Numbered from the stretch's first letter, positions 1-5,293 are shown. The stretch is DNA of 5,293 nt from Phycisphaerae bacterium (GCA_030609625.1 JAUWBX010000200.1:1-5293), one strand, 5' to 3'. The notes: generated from the letters alone by a model not told the origin. Made by a program: numbers and translations.

Positions 1-209
1 ACAGCGACTCATCGATTAATAATATGCGCCGGATGTTTCGTGAAAGCGGACGGCGGAGTTTGTTTGACGATGGACTTGTAAAAGTAAAGCAGGGCCTGAC
101 AACAATAGAAGAGGTGCTGAGGGTAACCGAAGCTTGCAGCATAACATCCGATGTCGTCTCAGACGAAGATGAAAATCATGGTCAGAGTAAAAAGTGTAAA
201 AAGAAATAG
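1..209 (+). CDS. C-terminal end of a GspE/PilB-family secretion or pilus assembly ATPase (5' truncated by window)
   Basis: The reading frame is open from base 3, with no start in the window, and ends at the TAG at 207-209, so only about the last 68 residues are visible. They contain 'MRRMFRESGRRSLFDDGLVKV' split around a Gly/Asp turn, followed by 'GLTTIEEVLRVTE'. This is the usual C-terminal signature of type II secretion/type IV pilus extension ATPases (the GspE/PilB branch of the secretion NTPase family). These cytoplasmic hexamers hydrolyse ATP to drive pilus or pseudopilus assembly at the inner membrane. The catalytic Walker A and B and the zinc-binding region lie upstream, outside the window, so GspE and PilB cannot be told apart. 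After the usual end of the family ('RVTE') there is an extra tail of about 24 residues, first acidic ('SDEDE') and then lysine-rich ('KKCKKK'). The next gene starts 49 nt downstream on the same strand with no terminator between, so co-transcription is possible. Confidence 0.85.
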   Translation, partial: SDSSINNMRRMFRESGRRSLFDDGLVKVKQGLTTIEEVLRVTEACSITSDVVSDEDENHGQSKKCKKK

Positions 210-258
210 ACTAATACTTTGAGCCGGACAGAATGGTTCACGATTAAGATTTGAAATT

Positions 259-1518
259 ATGCATAAGAAATTTGTTATTCTCGGTTTAGTATTACTCCTT
301 GCCGGTACCGCCATGCTTGGGTGGTTTCTTGTCGAGGAAAGAAAGCAGCAACAGAGAATTGCTAACTATGAGTCAAACTATGATTCAGAAACCGGTGAGT
401 TTCTCGAGCAATATAATGAATGGTTTCAGTCGTTCCCGGAAGAGCCAACCCAGCTTCCTTTCGAATTGGATGAATATGACAAAGGCAAATCAGAAACTCA
501 ACTATGGCAAGAACAGTTGAGTGAGTTTGCTCTTACAGGCTCTATTGTCTGTATATCTATGGGCGGGACAATTTTTGCCTGGTACCTGTTACTATGGTTG
601 GGTCGGCGTCTTATTAGAGGTTTGTTCGACTTGAAGAAGTATTTAACCGATGTTCTTAGAAGGCGAACAAAGACCAGCGACAAGAAGTCGGCTGAGACCG
701 GCACCGAAAAGGAGGAAGAAGAACAGGAACAAGAGCAAATACCGAATCAACAGCAAAGCCGGTTTGAGAAATATTCGAAAATTTTTCGGAATTTGGGCAA
801 GCGTAAGCCCAAACTTAATGAGGGCCAGGCGGCTCTTTCAACAAAAAGCGAATCCCGCTCTGATAACCGGGACCGCAAGCGGGCCAAAAAGCATTTGGGA
901 ACTTACTCAGATGACAATGCTGAGAAAATTGCCGTCTTGCTTTCCGATGAGAAATCCGTTGATTCTATAGCAAGACTTGAGGATTCTATCAAAGCTCAAA
1001 CTGAACTATTGGAAGAACGAACGTCACAAAGTGTGCAGCAGGCCATAATTGAGCATTCGAAACCGCTCGACAGCACTCTTAAAGACCTTGCTCAGCAGGT
1101 CTCAGCCATTCGTGAATATGCTTCCTGCCAGCAGGAAAGAGTGGAAAAACTTCAGGATGGTTATGACTGGAATATTATCAAGACTTTTTGCCTGCGAATC
1201 ATCCGCTGCATTGACAACCTGGAAAACCGTATCAGCCGGCTCTCCAGCAAAGGTGCCAAGACCGAATACCTTGAGGACATAAGAGATGAGCTGGTATTTG
1301 CTCTGGAGTCAAGTGGTATTGAGCAATTTGAGCCTGAAGTAAACAGTAATTATAGTGGCCAGGAGAAGTACGCCGAGGCCGTTAAAGGCAAACAGAGCTG
1401 TGACAAGCCGAAGCAGAAAGGTAAGATTGCAAAAGTTATTAGACCAGGTTATCAATACTGTATTAACGAGGATAATATCAAGATAGTACGTTCGGCTCAG
1501 GTTAAGCTCTTCGGTTAG
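259..1518 (+). CDS. Membrane-anchored GrpE-like nucleotide exchange factor (two TM segments, coiled coil, GrpE-like C-terminus)
   Basis: The protein has 419 residues. TM1 is at about 5-24 and TM2 at about 90-114. Between them lies a polar, acidic segment of about 65 residues. Positive residues before TM1 (HKK) and after TM2 (RRLIR, KK) predict both termini in the cytoplasm and the loop in the periplasm. Residues 115-235 form a highly charged, Glu/Gln/Lys-rich, probably disordered linker. Residues 235-300 are heptad-like and probably coiled coil. Residues 300-419 resemble the GrpE core: the helix 'DWNIIKTFCLRIIRCIDNLE' matches the GrpE four-helix-bundle 'pvlDNLERAl' region, then comes 'ELVFALESSGIEQFEPE' (GrpE: L...L...GV..I.P), and the end 'GKIAKVIRPGYQY...IVRSAQVKL' matches the beta-domain pattern 'G.V..V.qpGY...gRvlRPA.V.V'. 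GrpE proteins release ADP from Hsp70; the usual length is about 200 residues and they are soluble, so the anchored N-terminal half is unusual. ATG 259 is the only plausible start: an in-frame TGA lies at 220-222 and no clear Shine-Dalgarno is seen. The Hsp70 gene directly downstream supports the assignment. Confidence 0.8.
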   Translation: MHKKFVILGLVLLLAGTAMLGWFLVEERKQQQRIANYESNYDSETGEFLEQYNEWFQSFPEEPTQLPFELDEYDKGKSETQLWQEQLSEFALTGSIVCISMGGTIFAWYLLLWLGRRLIRGLFDLKKYLTDVLRRRTKTSDKKSAETGTEKEEEEQEQEQIPNQQQSRFEKYSKIFRNLGKRKPKLNEGQAALSTKSESRSDNRDRKRAKKHLGTYSDDNAEKIAVLLSDEKSVDSIARLEDSIKAQTELLEERTSQSVQQAIIEHSKPLDSTLKDLAQQVSAIREYASCQQERVEKLQDGYDWNIIKTFCLRIIRCIDNLENRISRLSSKGAKTEYLEDIRDELVFALESSGIEQFEPEVNSNYSGQEKYAEAVKGKQSCDKPKQKGKIAKVIRPGYQYCINEDNIKIVRSAQVKLFG

Positions 1519-1555
1519 GTTTGATAATAAGTCAAAACCGGGAGCTCAGAAAAAT

Positions 1556-1561
1556 AAGGGG
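1556..1561 (+). promoter_or_regulatory. Shine-Dalgarno site of the Hsp70 gene
   Basis: AAGGGG lies 6 nt before ATG 1568 and fixes that start. It is the clearest ribosome binding site in the window. The gene before it (ATG 259) has none that is visible, and the gene after it (ATG 3139) has only a weak AGGT at 3129-3132. If used, it would favour translation of the Hsp70 over its two co-chaperone-like partners. Confidence 0.6.
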
Positions 1562-1567
1562 TATAAA

Positions 1568-3118
1568 ATGGCTAACATAGTAGGCATAGATCTGGGAACA
1601 ACTTTCTCAGCGTTAGCGACTCTCAATGCTATCGGGAAACCCGAAATAGTCCCGAATGCCGATGGTGAAAGGCTCACGCCGTCTGCGATTTTCTTCGATG
1701 AAGAAAACTCCGATATAATCCGGGTGGGAATCGAAGCTATTAACTCACGGCGGCTAAATGCCCAAAGGTCCGTTCGCTGGATAAAGCGGAACATGGGGGA
1801 CCCGAAATATCACAAGCGTATTGATAATAAGGACTGGACGCCTGTGGAATTGTCCGCGTTGATTCTGAAAAAGCTTAAGCAGGACTGCTCGGTCGGGGAT
1901 GACAAAATCCATGATGTCGTTCTATCTGTTCCCGCCCACTTTGACGAGGTCCGCAGGAAAACGACCATGGACGCAGGGACTATGGCCGGGCTGAACGTGA
2001 TTGGAATTGTCAATGAGCCTGTGGCTGCCGCCTTGTATTATGCTACCATGCGCAATGTTTCCGGAAAGGTCCTTGTATATGACCTCGGCGGAGGAACCTT
2101 CGATGTAACAGTAATGGATGTCAACGGTCATCAAATAGATATTATTTGCTCACAGGGCGACCACGCCCTTGGCGGCGTTGACTTTGACCAGAAAATATTG
2201 GAGTTGTTGGAGCAGAACTACAGGGACAAATTCGGTACCGAGCTGATTGACTCCGATGAGGATAGAGCGAAGTATGAAGATGAGGCCGAAGATATTAAAA
2301 AGACGTTGTCGCGGCGTCCTGTTGCCAAAAAGATGCTCTACGGCCCGGCTGGCAGTATGAGAGTGCAAATTACACGCGAGATGTTCGAAGAGGCCATTTC
2401 TTCGCTGATGTCTCGTACAGATATTCTCGTTGAAGTGGCGCTTGAGGAGGCTGGTCTTAAACCTTCCGGAATTGACAAGGTACTGTTGGTAGGCGGCAGC
2501 ACCAGAATACCATTGGTCATGCAGCGCTTAGAGAAAATGTTCGGTTCCGCTCCGGAGACGGCGGTGAATGTAGATGAATGTGTCGCACTTGGTGCCGCTT
2601 TACATGCCGGATTGACAATGCTCAGAGAAAAATCCGATGTTGTGCCGGCGGGCGTCTCCAATGGACTGAAAGACATTAACCTCACTGATATCTGCAACCA
2701 CAGTTATGGTACTATTTGCGCTCCTGTTGACGAGGAAACCGGCCAACGTGTAATTGAGAATCGTATCATTTTGAAGAAAAATACACCGCTGCCCTGTGAA
2801 AGCTCACAAACGTTCTATACCCTCACTGAGGGACAAACAGACCTTGAGGTAGCAATAACCCAGGGGGAAGATACCGCAGTCGAGTACGTAAATAAGATTG
2901 CAACGCATAAATTTAAGCTTCCTCCGAATAGGCCTGCCAACCGACCTATTAAGGTTACTTACAGCTATGATGTCAACCAGAGGATGCACTGCAAATTCGA
3001 AGATGTTGAATCCGGCAAAGCCCTTGAGGTCGATTTATGCCTGGACCAGGATGGCGAAATGTCCGAGGGCGACGTAAGAGAAAAGAATAAGCGATTGAAG
3101 TCCTTCAAAGTCGAGTAA
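1568..3118 (+). CDS. Short, lidless Hsp70 (DnaK-family) chaperone
   Basis: The protein has 516 residues, against about 640 for housekeeping DnaK, and is predicted cytoplasmic (no signal or TM). The nucleotide-binding domain (about 1-360) is complete: phosphate-1 'IDLGTT' (7-12), 'WIKRNMG' (71-77) with the Lys expected for hydrolysis, 'VPAHFDE' (121-127), 'NEPVAAAL' (149-156), phosphate-2 'DLGGGTFDV' (172-180), 'LGGVDFD' (201-207) and the adenosine motif 'VGGSTRIP' (308-315). The stretch after 'NMG' is much shorter than in E. coli DnaK, a deletion in lobe I also seen in other short Hsp70s. The position of DnaK Thr199 appears to be His199 ('GDHALGG'). The linker DnaK writes as 'VLLLD' reads 'INLTD' (370-374). 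A substrate-binding beta domain follows (about 380-490), recognisable by 'IILKKNTPLP', 'AITQGED', 'PIKVTYSYD' and 'HCKFEDVESGKALEV'. The chain ends at 'KRLKSFKVE', so the helical lid is absent. It is ATPase-competent as far as motifs show. It sits 49 nt after the GrpE-like gene and 20 nt before the TerB/J-like gene, which suggests one operon. Confidence 0.95.
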   Translation: MANIVGIDLGTTFSALATLNAIGKPEIVPNADGERLTPSAIFFDEENSDIIRVGIEAINSRRLNAQRSVRWIKRNMGDPKYHKRIDNKDWTPVELSALILKKLKQDCSVGDDKIHDVVLSVPAHFDEVRRKTTMDAGTMAGLNVIGIVNEPVAAALYYATMRNVSGKVLVYDLGGGTFDVTVMDVNGHQIDIICSQGDHALGGVDFDQKILELLEQNYRDKFGTELIDSDEDRAKYEDEAEDIKKTLSRRPVAKKMLYGPAGSMRVQITREMFEEAISSLMSRTDILVEVALEEAGLKPSGIDKVLLVGGSTRIPLVMQRLEKMFGSAPETAVNVDECVALGAALHAGLTMLREKSDVVPAGVSNGLKDINLTDICNHSYGTICAPVDEETGQRVIENRIILKKNTPLPCESSQTFYTLTEGQTDLEVAITQGEDTAVEYVNKIATHKFKLPPNRPANRPIKVTYSYDVNQRMHCKFEDVESGKALEVDLCLDQDGEMSEGDVREKNKRLKSFKVE

Positions 3119-3138
3119 CGAAACGCGCAGGTAATTAG

Positions 3139-4425
3139 ATGGCCAAACTTCTGATACCAATTTTGATTGGGGTAGCAGCATCTGCGTCGTCAATGGTTCT
3201 TTTTAGTTTAATTAATCGCACCAAGCTTGCCGAATTGGTAAGTCGTTTAAGGTCAGGGGATTTAATTAGTAACTTCAGCTTTTCCGGTTTGATTAATTAC
3301 ATCAAGGTCTCGGTTTCGCCCAAAGCAAACCCCAACCCAAGCAGTATAGAGTCTTCCGCTCAGTTCGATTTGACTGTTCTTAATTGCCGTGTTCAACTGA
3401 CAAAGCAGCAAGAGAATAATAGCAATTATGATGCTTTTAGCGTGGAAATTTGCGGCTCAATCCATGCCCCACAGGGTGTAAGTTCCGCAAACTTGAGCAT
3501 TTCCATTGTGGACGTAACTGAACCGAAATCTCAAGGCGAACCAGTACAAGCCCTGGTTAGACAGTGGCAAATGCCGGATTCTTCTGTTTTCTGTTACAAT
3601 GCCAAGCTTGGCAAGCTTCCGCACCAGGTCACGACCATATCAGACTGGACGTCCATTGCCCTGTTGCGTCTTGACTGGCTGGCGCTTCCCCGCAAAGGAA
3701 GAAGAGAACTGAGGTTCATTACATCAATATTCCCTGCCAAAGGTAGTGAACAGCTTGCCTGGGCCCGCTGCTATTTTGCTTATCACAACCGCGATTTCGG
3801 CTATCTTGATTTGCAGGAAAACGTCCAACGCGCAAAAACCCTTGCTGTAACGCTGGCATTCGCAGTAAGTGCCGCAGATAACAAGCTGTACGACTGTGAG
3901 GTTGAACTTATCAAAAACTGGGCAAGGGACAATATTGACCTGTCCGAGGCATCCAATAAAGAACGGTGTAAACTTGAAAAGGCCTTGAACGAAACCGTTT
4001 CGTTTTTCCGCGATGGAAATCAACTTAACAACTATGATATTTGTAGGGAGATTGTCGGAATTGCACCTCTCGCAGTCCGATATGACATATTGAATCTTTG
4101 CTTATACGTGGCACAGGCTAACAGCTCGGTTACTAAAGAAGAATTGACTGTCTTGAAAGACCTGGCAAACTGGCTCGAGATTGATACGGATAAGTTTCGA
4201 GAAATGGTGGAGAAAGTCCTCCCTGTCGATATGCATGAAGTCTTGGATGTAGAAACCGTCCTCGGTGTCACTTCAGATATGAATAAGGAAAAAGCTCGTC
4301 GGCATCTGAATAAAGAATATAGCAAATGGAGTGCACGAGTAACAAGTTCCGACCCCGAAATTCAAACCCAGGCCGACCAGATGCTCAAGCTCATTGCGGA
4401 GGTAAGAAGCCAATACGTAGGCTAA
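3139..4425 (+). CDS. Membrane-anchored TerB-domain protein with degenerate J-like C-terminus (DjlA-like layout)
   Basis: The protein has 428 residues. One N-terminal TM segment ('LLIPILIGVAASASSMVLFSLI', about 4-25, then Arg/Lys) should place the rest in the cytoplasm. Residues 30-70 are a linker. Residues 72-200 are rich in alternating hydrophobic residues ('FDLTVLNCRVQL', 'FSVEICGSI', 'LSISIVDVT', 'RRELRFITSIF') and probably form a beta-sandwich, possibly C2-like; I cannot name the family. Residues 229-360 are helical with the TerB/DjlA pattern: 'LAVTLAFAVSAADNKL...EVELIKNWA', then after a spacer 'LCLYVAQANSSVTKEELTVLKDLANWLEID'. Residues 371-428 look like a J-domain: 'VLGVTSD' corresponds to 'vLGv..da', 'ARRHLNKEYSKW' to helix II, and 'QADQMLKLIAEVRSQY' to helix III with 'f..i.eAy..L'. 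Where HPDK is expected the sequence reads WSAR (397-400), so the Hsp70-stimulating triad is missing. E. coli DjlA has the same order (TM, TerB, J) with an intact J-domain. The gap after the Hsp70 stop is 20 nt; AGGT at 3129-3132 is a weak ribosome site. It could instead be an envelope-stress or TerB-type sensor. Confidence 0.75.
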   Translation: MAKLLIPILIGVAASASSMVLFSLINRTKLAELVSRLRSGDLISNFSFSGLINYIKVSVSPKANPNPSSIESSAQFDLTVLNCRVQLTKQQENNSNYDAFSVEICGSIHAPQGVSSANLSISIVDVTEPKSQGEPVQALVRQWQMPDSSVFCYNAKLGKLPHQVTTISDWTSIALLRLDWLALPRKGRRELRFITSIFPAKGSEQLAWARCYFAYHNRDFGYLDLQENVQRAKTLAVTLAFAVSAADNKLYDCEVELIKNWARDNIDLSEASNKERCKLEKALNETVSFFRDGNQLNNYDICREIVGIAPLAVRYDILNLCLYVAQANSSVTKEELTVLKDLANWLEIDTDKFREMVEKVLPVDMHEVLDVETVLGVTSDMNKEKARRHLNKEYSKWSARVTSSDPEIQTQADQMLKLIAEVRSQYVG

Positions 4426-4603
4426 GGAGCCCAATCGCAATGAAATGCGTCTAACAGCTCTGTAAGACACGTCAAATTAGATATTACACTCCGTTAAAGA
4501 CTCACCATAAATCTATACCGGTGAACCAACAGCACCAGCGGCATATTCTGCTAATATTTGAGAAAAAACCATCTTAACGAGTGCCCGTTATGGAAACAGG
4601 GCT

Positions 4604-4708
4604 TGTCATTCCCGCGGAAGCGGGAATCCAGCTTTTTCGCTCTGGACCCCTGCTCCCCGCTTCCGCGGGGACAAGTTTACACCTGCGAAAGCAGGTGCAG
4701 GGGTGACA
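4604..4708. repeat. Composite REP-like palindromic element (three hairpins, outer TGTCA/TGACA ends)
   Basis: Three perfect GC-rich hairpins stand close together. H1 is ATTCCCGC-GGAA-GCGGGAAT (4608-4627). H2 is CCCCGC-TTCC-GCGGGG (4655-4670). H3 is CACCTGC-GAAA-GCAGGTG (4680-4697). H2 is an inverted copy of H1: CCCGCGGAAGCGGG at 4611-4624 is the exact reverse complement of 4656-4669, and CTTGTC (4602-4607) pairs with GACAAG (4670-4675). Between them TCCAG (4627-4631) pairs with CTGGA (4642-4646). TGTCA (4604-4608) and TGACA (4704-4708) close the whole unit. The 'TGTCATTCCCGCG...GCGGGAATCCAG' form is the widespread bacterial REP-like repeat, whose relatives are in some genomes mobilised by RAYT/Y1-type REP transposases. 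It could shield transcript 3' ends or bind proteins. Only one composite copy lies in this window, so genome-wide repetition is inferred from the recognised pattern. Confidence 0.8.
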
Positions 4709-4777
4709 TCACTGGTTTTTGTTTTCCGCAACAAATATTAACTAATGGCAAACGTCTAACATGTCCTGAAGGCTCTA

Positions 4778-4806
4778 TTGCCATCGGTCAGTTAATACGT
4801 TATTAT
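4778..4806 (+). promoter_or_regulatory. Putative sigma70-type promoter for the PQQ-repeat gene
   Basis: TTGCCA (4778-4783) and TATTAT (4801-4806) each match the -35 and -10 consensus at five of six positions and are separated by 17 nt. Transcription would start near 4813, giving a leader of about 42 nt before ATG 4855. The site lies in the only long gap of the window, after the palindromic element, which fits an independent transcription unit. The prediction uses the E. coli consensus, and the organism's own promoter grammar is unknown. Confidence 0.45.
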
Positions 4807-4854
4807 TTGCGTCGATGTTATATGATGAGACAATGAACAACGACGAGAATTGCT

Positions 4855-5293
4855 ATGAAAATTGTGATTAAGATAACTTTGGTACTTGTTATTATTGTCG
4901 GAGCGTGCGTGATTTTTACGGCGCTGATAATTAGCCGACCGCAACCTGGTGACGAGGAAGCAGTTTCGGAGCTTATACAGCCGGAAGTAACGGTTGACAG
5001 CCAGGACAGTTGGCCTATGTTTCGGGGTGGACAGCGGCTCTTGGGCAGGGCCTCAGGGACTTTACCTGATTCGCTGAGATTTGTTTGGAAATTCAAAACC
5101 AATGGCCAAATCAAATCATCGCCGGCAATCGACGACCATCTTGTTTTCATAGGCTCATCTGACGCAAATGTTTACGCAATTGATTTGGAAGGCGGACGCC
5201 AGGTATGGGCATACCAGACCGACGATGCCATTGAGGCGACACCTTGCGTGGTTGAAGGTTCGGTTTTTGTAGGGTCATCAGACGGCTTCCTGT
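4855..5293 (+). CDS. PQQ-type beta-propeller repeat protein, membrane-anchored or exported (3' truncated by window)
   Basis: The first 146 residues are visible and the frame runs off the window. Residues 2-27 are a signal or anchor segment (two Lys, then 'ITLVLVIIVGACVIFTALIIS'). The region beyond it is polar and should lie on the outer side of the inner membrane. Cys18 in 'IVGAC' loosely resembles a lipobox, but the hydrophobic run continues past it, so an uncleaved anchor is more likely. Residues 30-50 are a linker. 'WPMFRGG' (53-59), then 'GTLPDSLRFVWKFKT', is the usual entry to PQQ-like (quinoprotein alcohol dehydrogenase-like) propellers. Two blades follow with a 40-residue period: 'SSPAIDDHLVFIGSSD' (88-103) and 'ATPCVVEGSVFVGSSD' (128-143), with 'VYAIDLEGGRQVWAY' (106-120) closing the first. 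Such domains serve either as PQQ dehydrogenases or as binding scaffolds (BamB-like); cofactor residues are not visible here. ATG 4855 is the first start after the in-frame TGA at 4834-4836; no strong Shine-Dalgarno is seen. Confidence 0.85.
   Translation, partial: MKIVIKITLVLVIIVGACVIFTALIISRPQPGDEEAVSELIQPEVTVDSQDSWPMFRGGQRLLGRASGTLPDSLRFVWKFKTNGQIKSSPAIDDHLVFIGSSDANVYAIDLEGGRQVWAYQTDDAIEATPCVVEGSVFVGSSDGFL

Larger units (their letters stand above)
4426..4854. other. Intergenic region (429 nt) between the chaperone cassette and the PQQ-repeat gene
   Basis: No credible gene is seen on either strand. The region holds a composite palindromic REP-like element (4604-4708) and a promoter candidate (4778-4806). 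Just before the element is an imperfect stem, GCCCGTT (4583-4589) with AACAGGGC (4595-4602, one bulged A), not followed by a T run. The nonamer CGTCTAACA occurs twice as a direct repeat, at 4448-4456 and 4753-4761, flanking the palindromic element. No canonical intrinsic terminator is visible after the stop at 4425, so how the cassette transcript ends is not evident. Confidence 0.7.

Noticed and set aside
219..250. Promoter for the cassette with TTGAGC (219-224) and TAAGAT (245-250)
   Set aside because: The spacer is 20 nt and both boxes are weak, so it cannot be told from chance.
259..4425. Calling the chaperone cassette an anti-phage defence system
   Set aside because: There is no nuclease, toxin, reverse transcriptase, integrase or other defence gene in view, and a TerB domain alone does not show defence.
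4449..4499. Integron attC site suggested by GTCTAAC (fits RYYYAAC) and a downstream GTTAAAG
   Set aside because: GTTAAAG does not fit GTTRRRY, the inner L-box pairing is lacking, and the second GTCTAAC at 4754 has no partner either.
4608..4697. CRISPR array, because of the repeated palindromes
   Set aside because: The units differ in sequence, spacing and orientation, and no regular spacers exist.
4680..4719. Intrinsic terminator made of hairpin H3 and the T-rich stretch near 4715
   Set aside because: About 17 nt separate the stem from the T run, too far for a canonical terminator.
4558..4836. A 92-codon open frame across the palindromic element on the + strand
   Set aside because: It starts at a non-ATG codon, runs through the REP-like hairpins and gives the typical spurious translation of such repeats ('SFPRKRESS'); there is no ribosome site or domain.
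4833..4871. A 12-codon frame (ATG 4833 to TAA 4869-4871) overlapping the start of the PQQ-repeat gene, as a possible leader peptide
   Set aside because: It is very short, has no Shine-Dalgarno or attenuator structure, and such overlaps are expected by chance.
498..5150. Several antisense or shifted open frames of 60-119 codons within the real genes
   Set aside because: They lie opposite or inside well-supported coding regions, show no recognisable domains and lack convincing start signals.

Overview
The window appears to come from the chromosome of a Gram-negative-type bacterium, with every gene on the + strand. A member or relative of the Planctomycetota (Phycisphaerae-like) is my best guess. 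The reasons are a type II secretion/type IV pilus ATPase end, a PQQ-type beta-propeller protein carrying the 'WPMFRG' entry motif, moderately balanced base composition and weak Shine-Dalgarno sites. This assignment is inference, because the window has no rRNA or other phylogenetic marker.

Layout: (1) 1-209 is the 3' end of a GspE/PilB-family secretion ATPase. (2) 259-4425 is a compact three-gene cassette with gaps of 49 and 20 nt. It encodes a two-membrane-segment protein ending in a GrpE-like nucleotide-exchange domain, a short Hsp70 without the C-terminal helical lid, and a membrane-anchored protein with a beta-rich middle, a TerB-like helical domain and a degenerate J-like C-terminus lacking the HPD triad. 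(3) 4426-4854 is a 429-nt intergenic region with a composite REP-like palindromic element (about 4604-4708) and a good sigma70-type promoter candidate (4778-4806). (4) 4855 to the window end is the 5' part of a membrane-anchored or exported PQQ-repeat beta-propeller protein.

How the genes may work together: the three central genes match the three roles of an Hsp70 cycle (exchange factor, ATPase, J-protein), but all three are altered. The two putative co-chaperones are predicted to sit in the inner membrane facing the cytoplasm. The Hsp70 is predicted to be soluble, lidless and with a non-standard interdomain linker. The J-like partner has lost the residues by which canonical J-domains stimulate Hsp70 ATPase. 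I read this as a specialised, membrane-tethered Hsp70 machine distinct from housekeeping DnaK-DnaJ-GrpE. Its client and trigger cannot be told from the sequence. The upstream secretion ATPase gene makes an envelope or secretion role possible but does not prove it.
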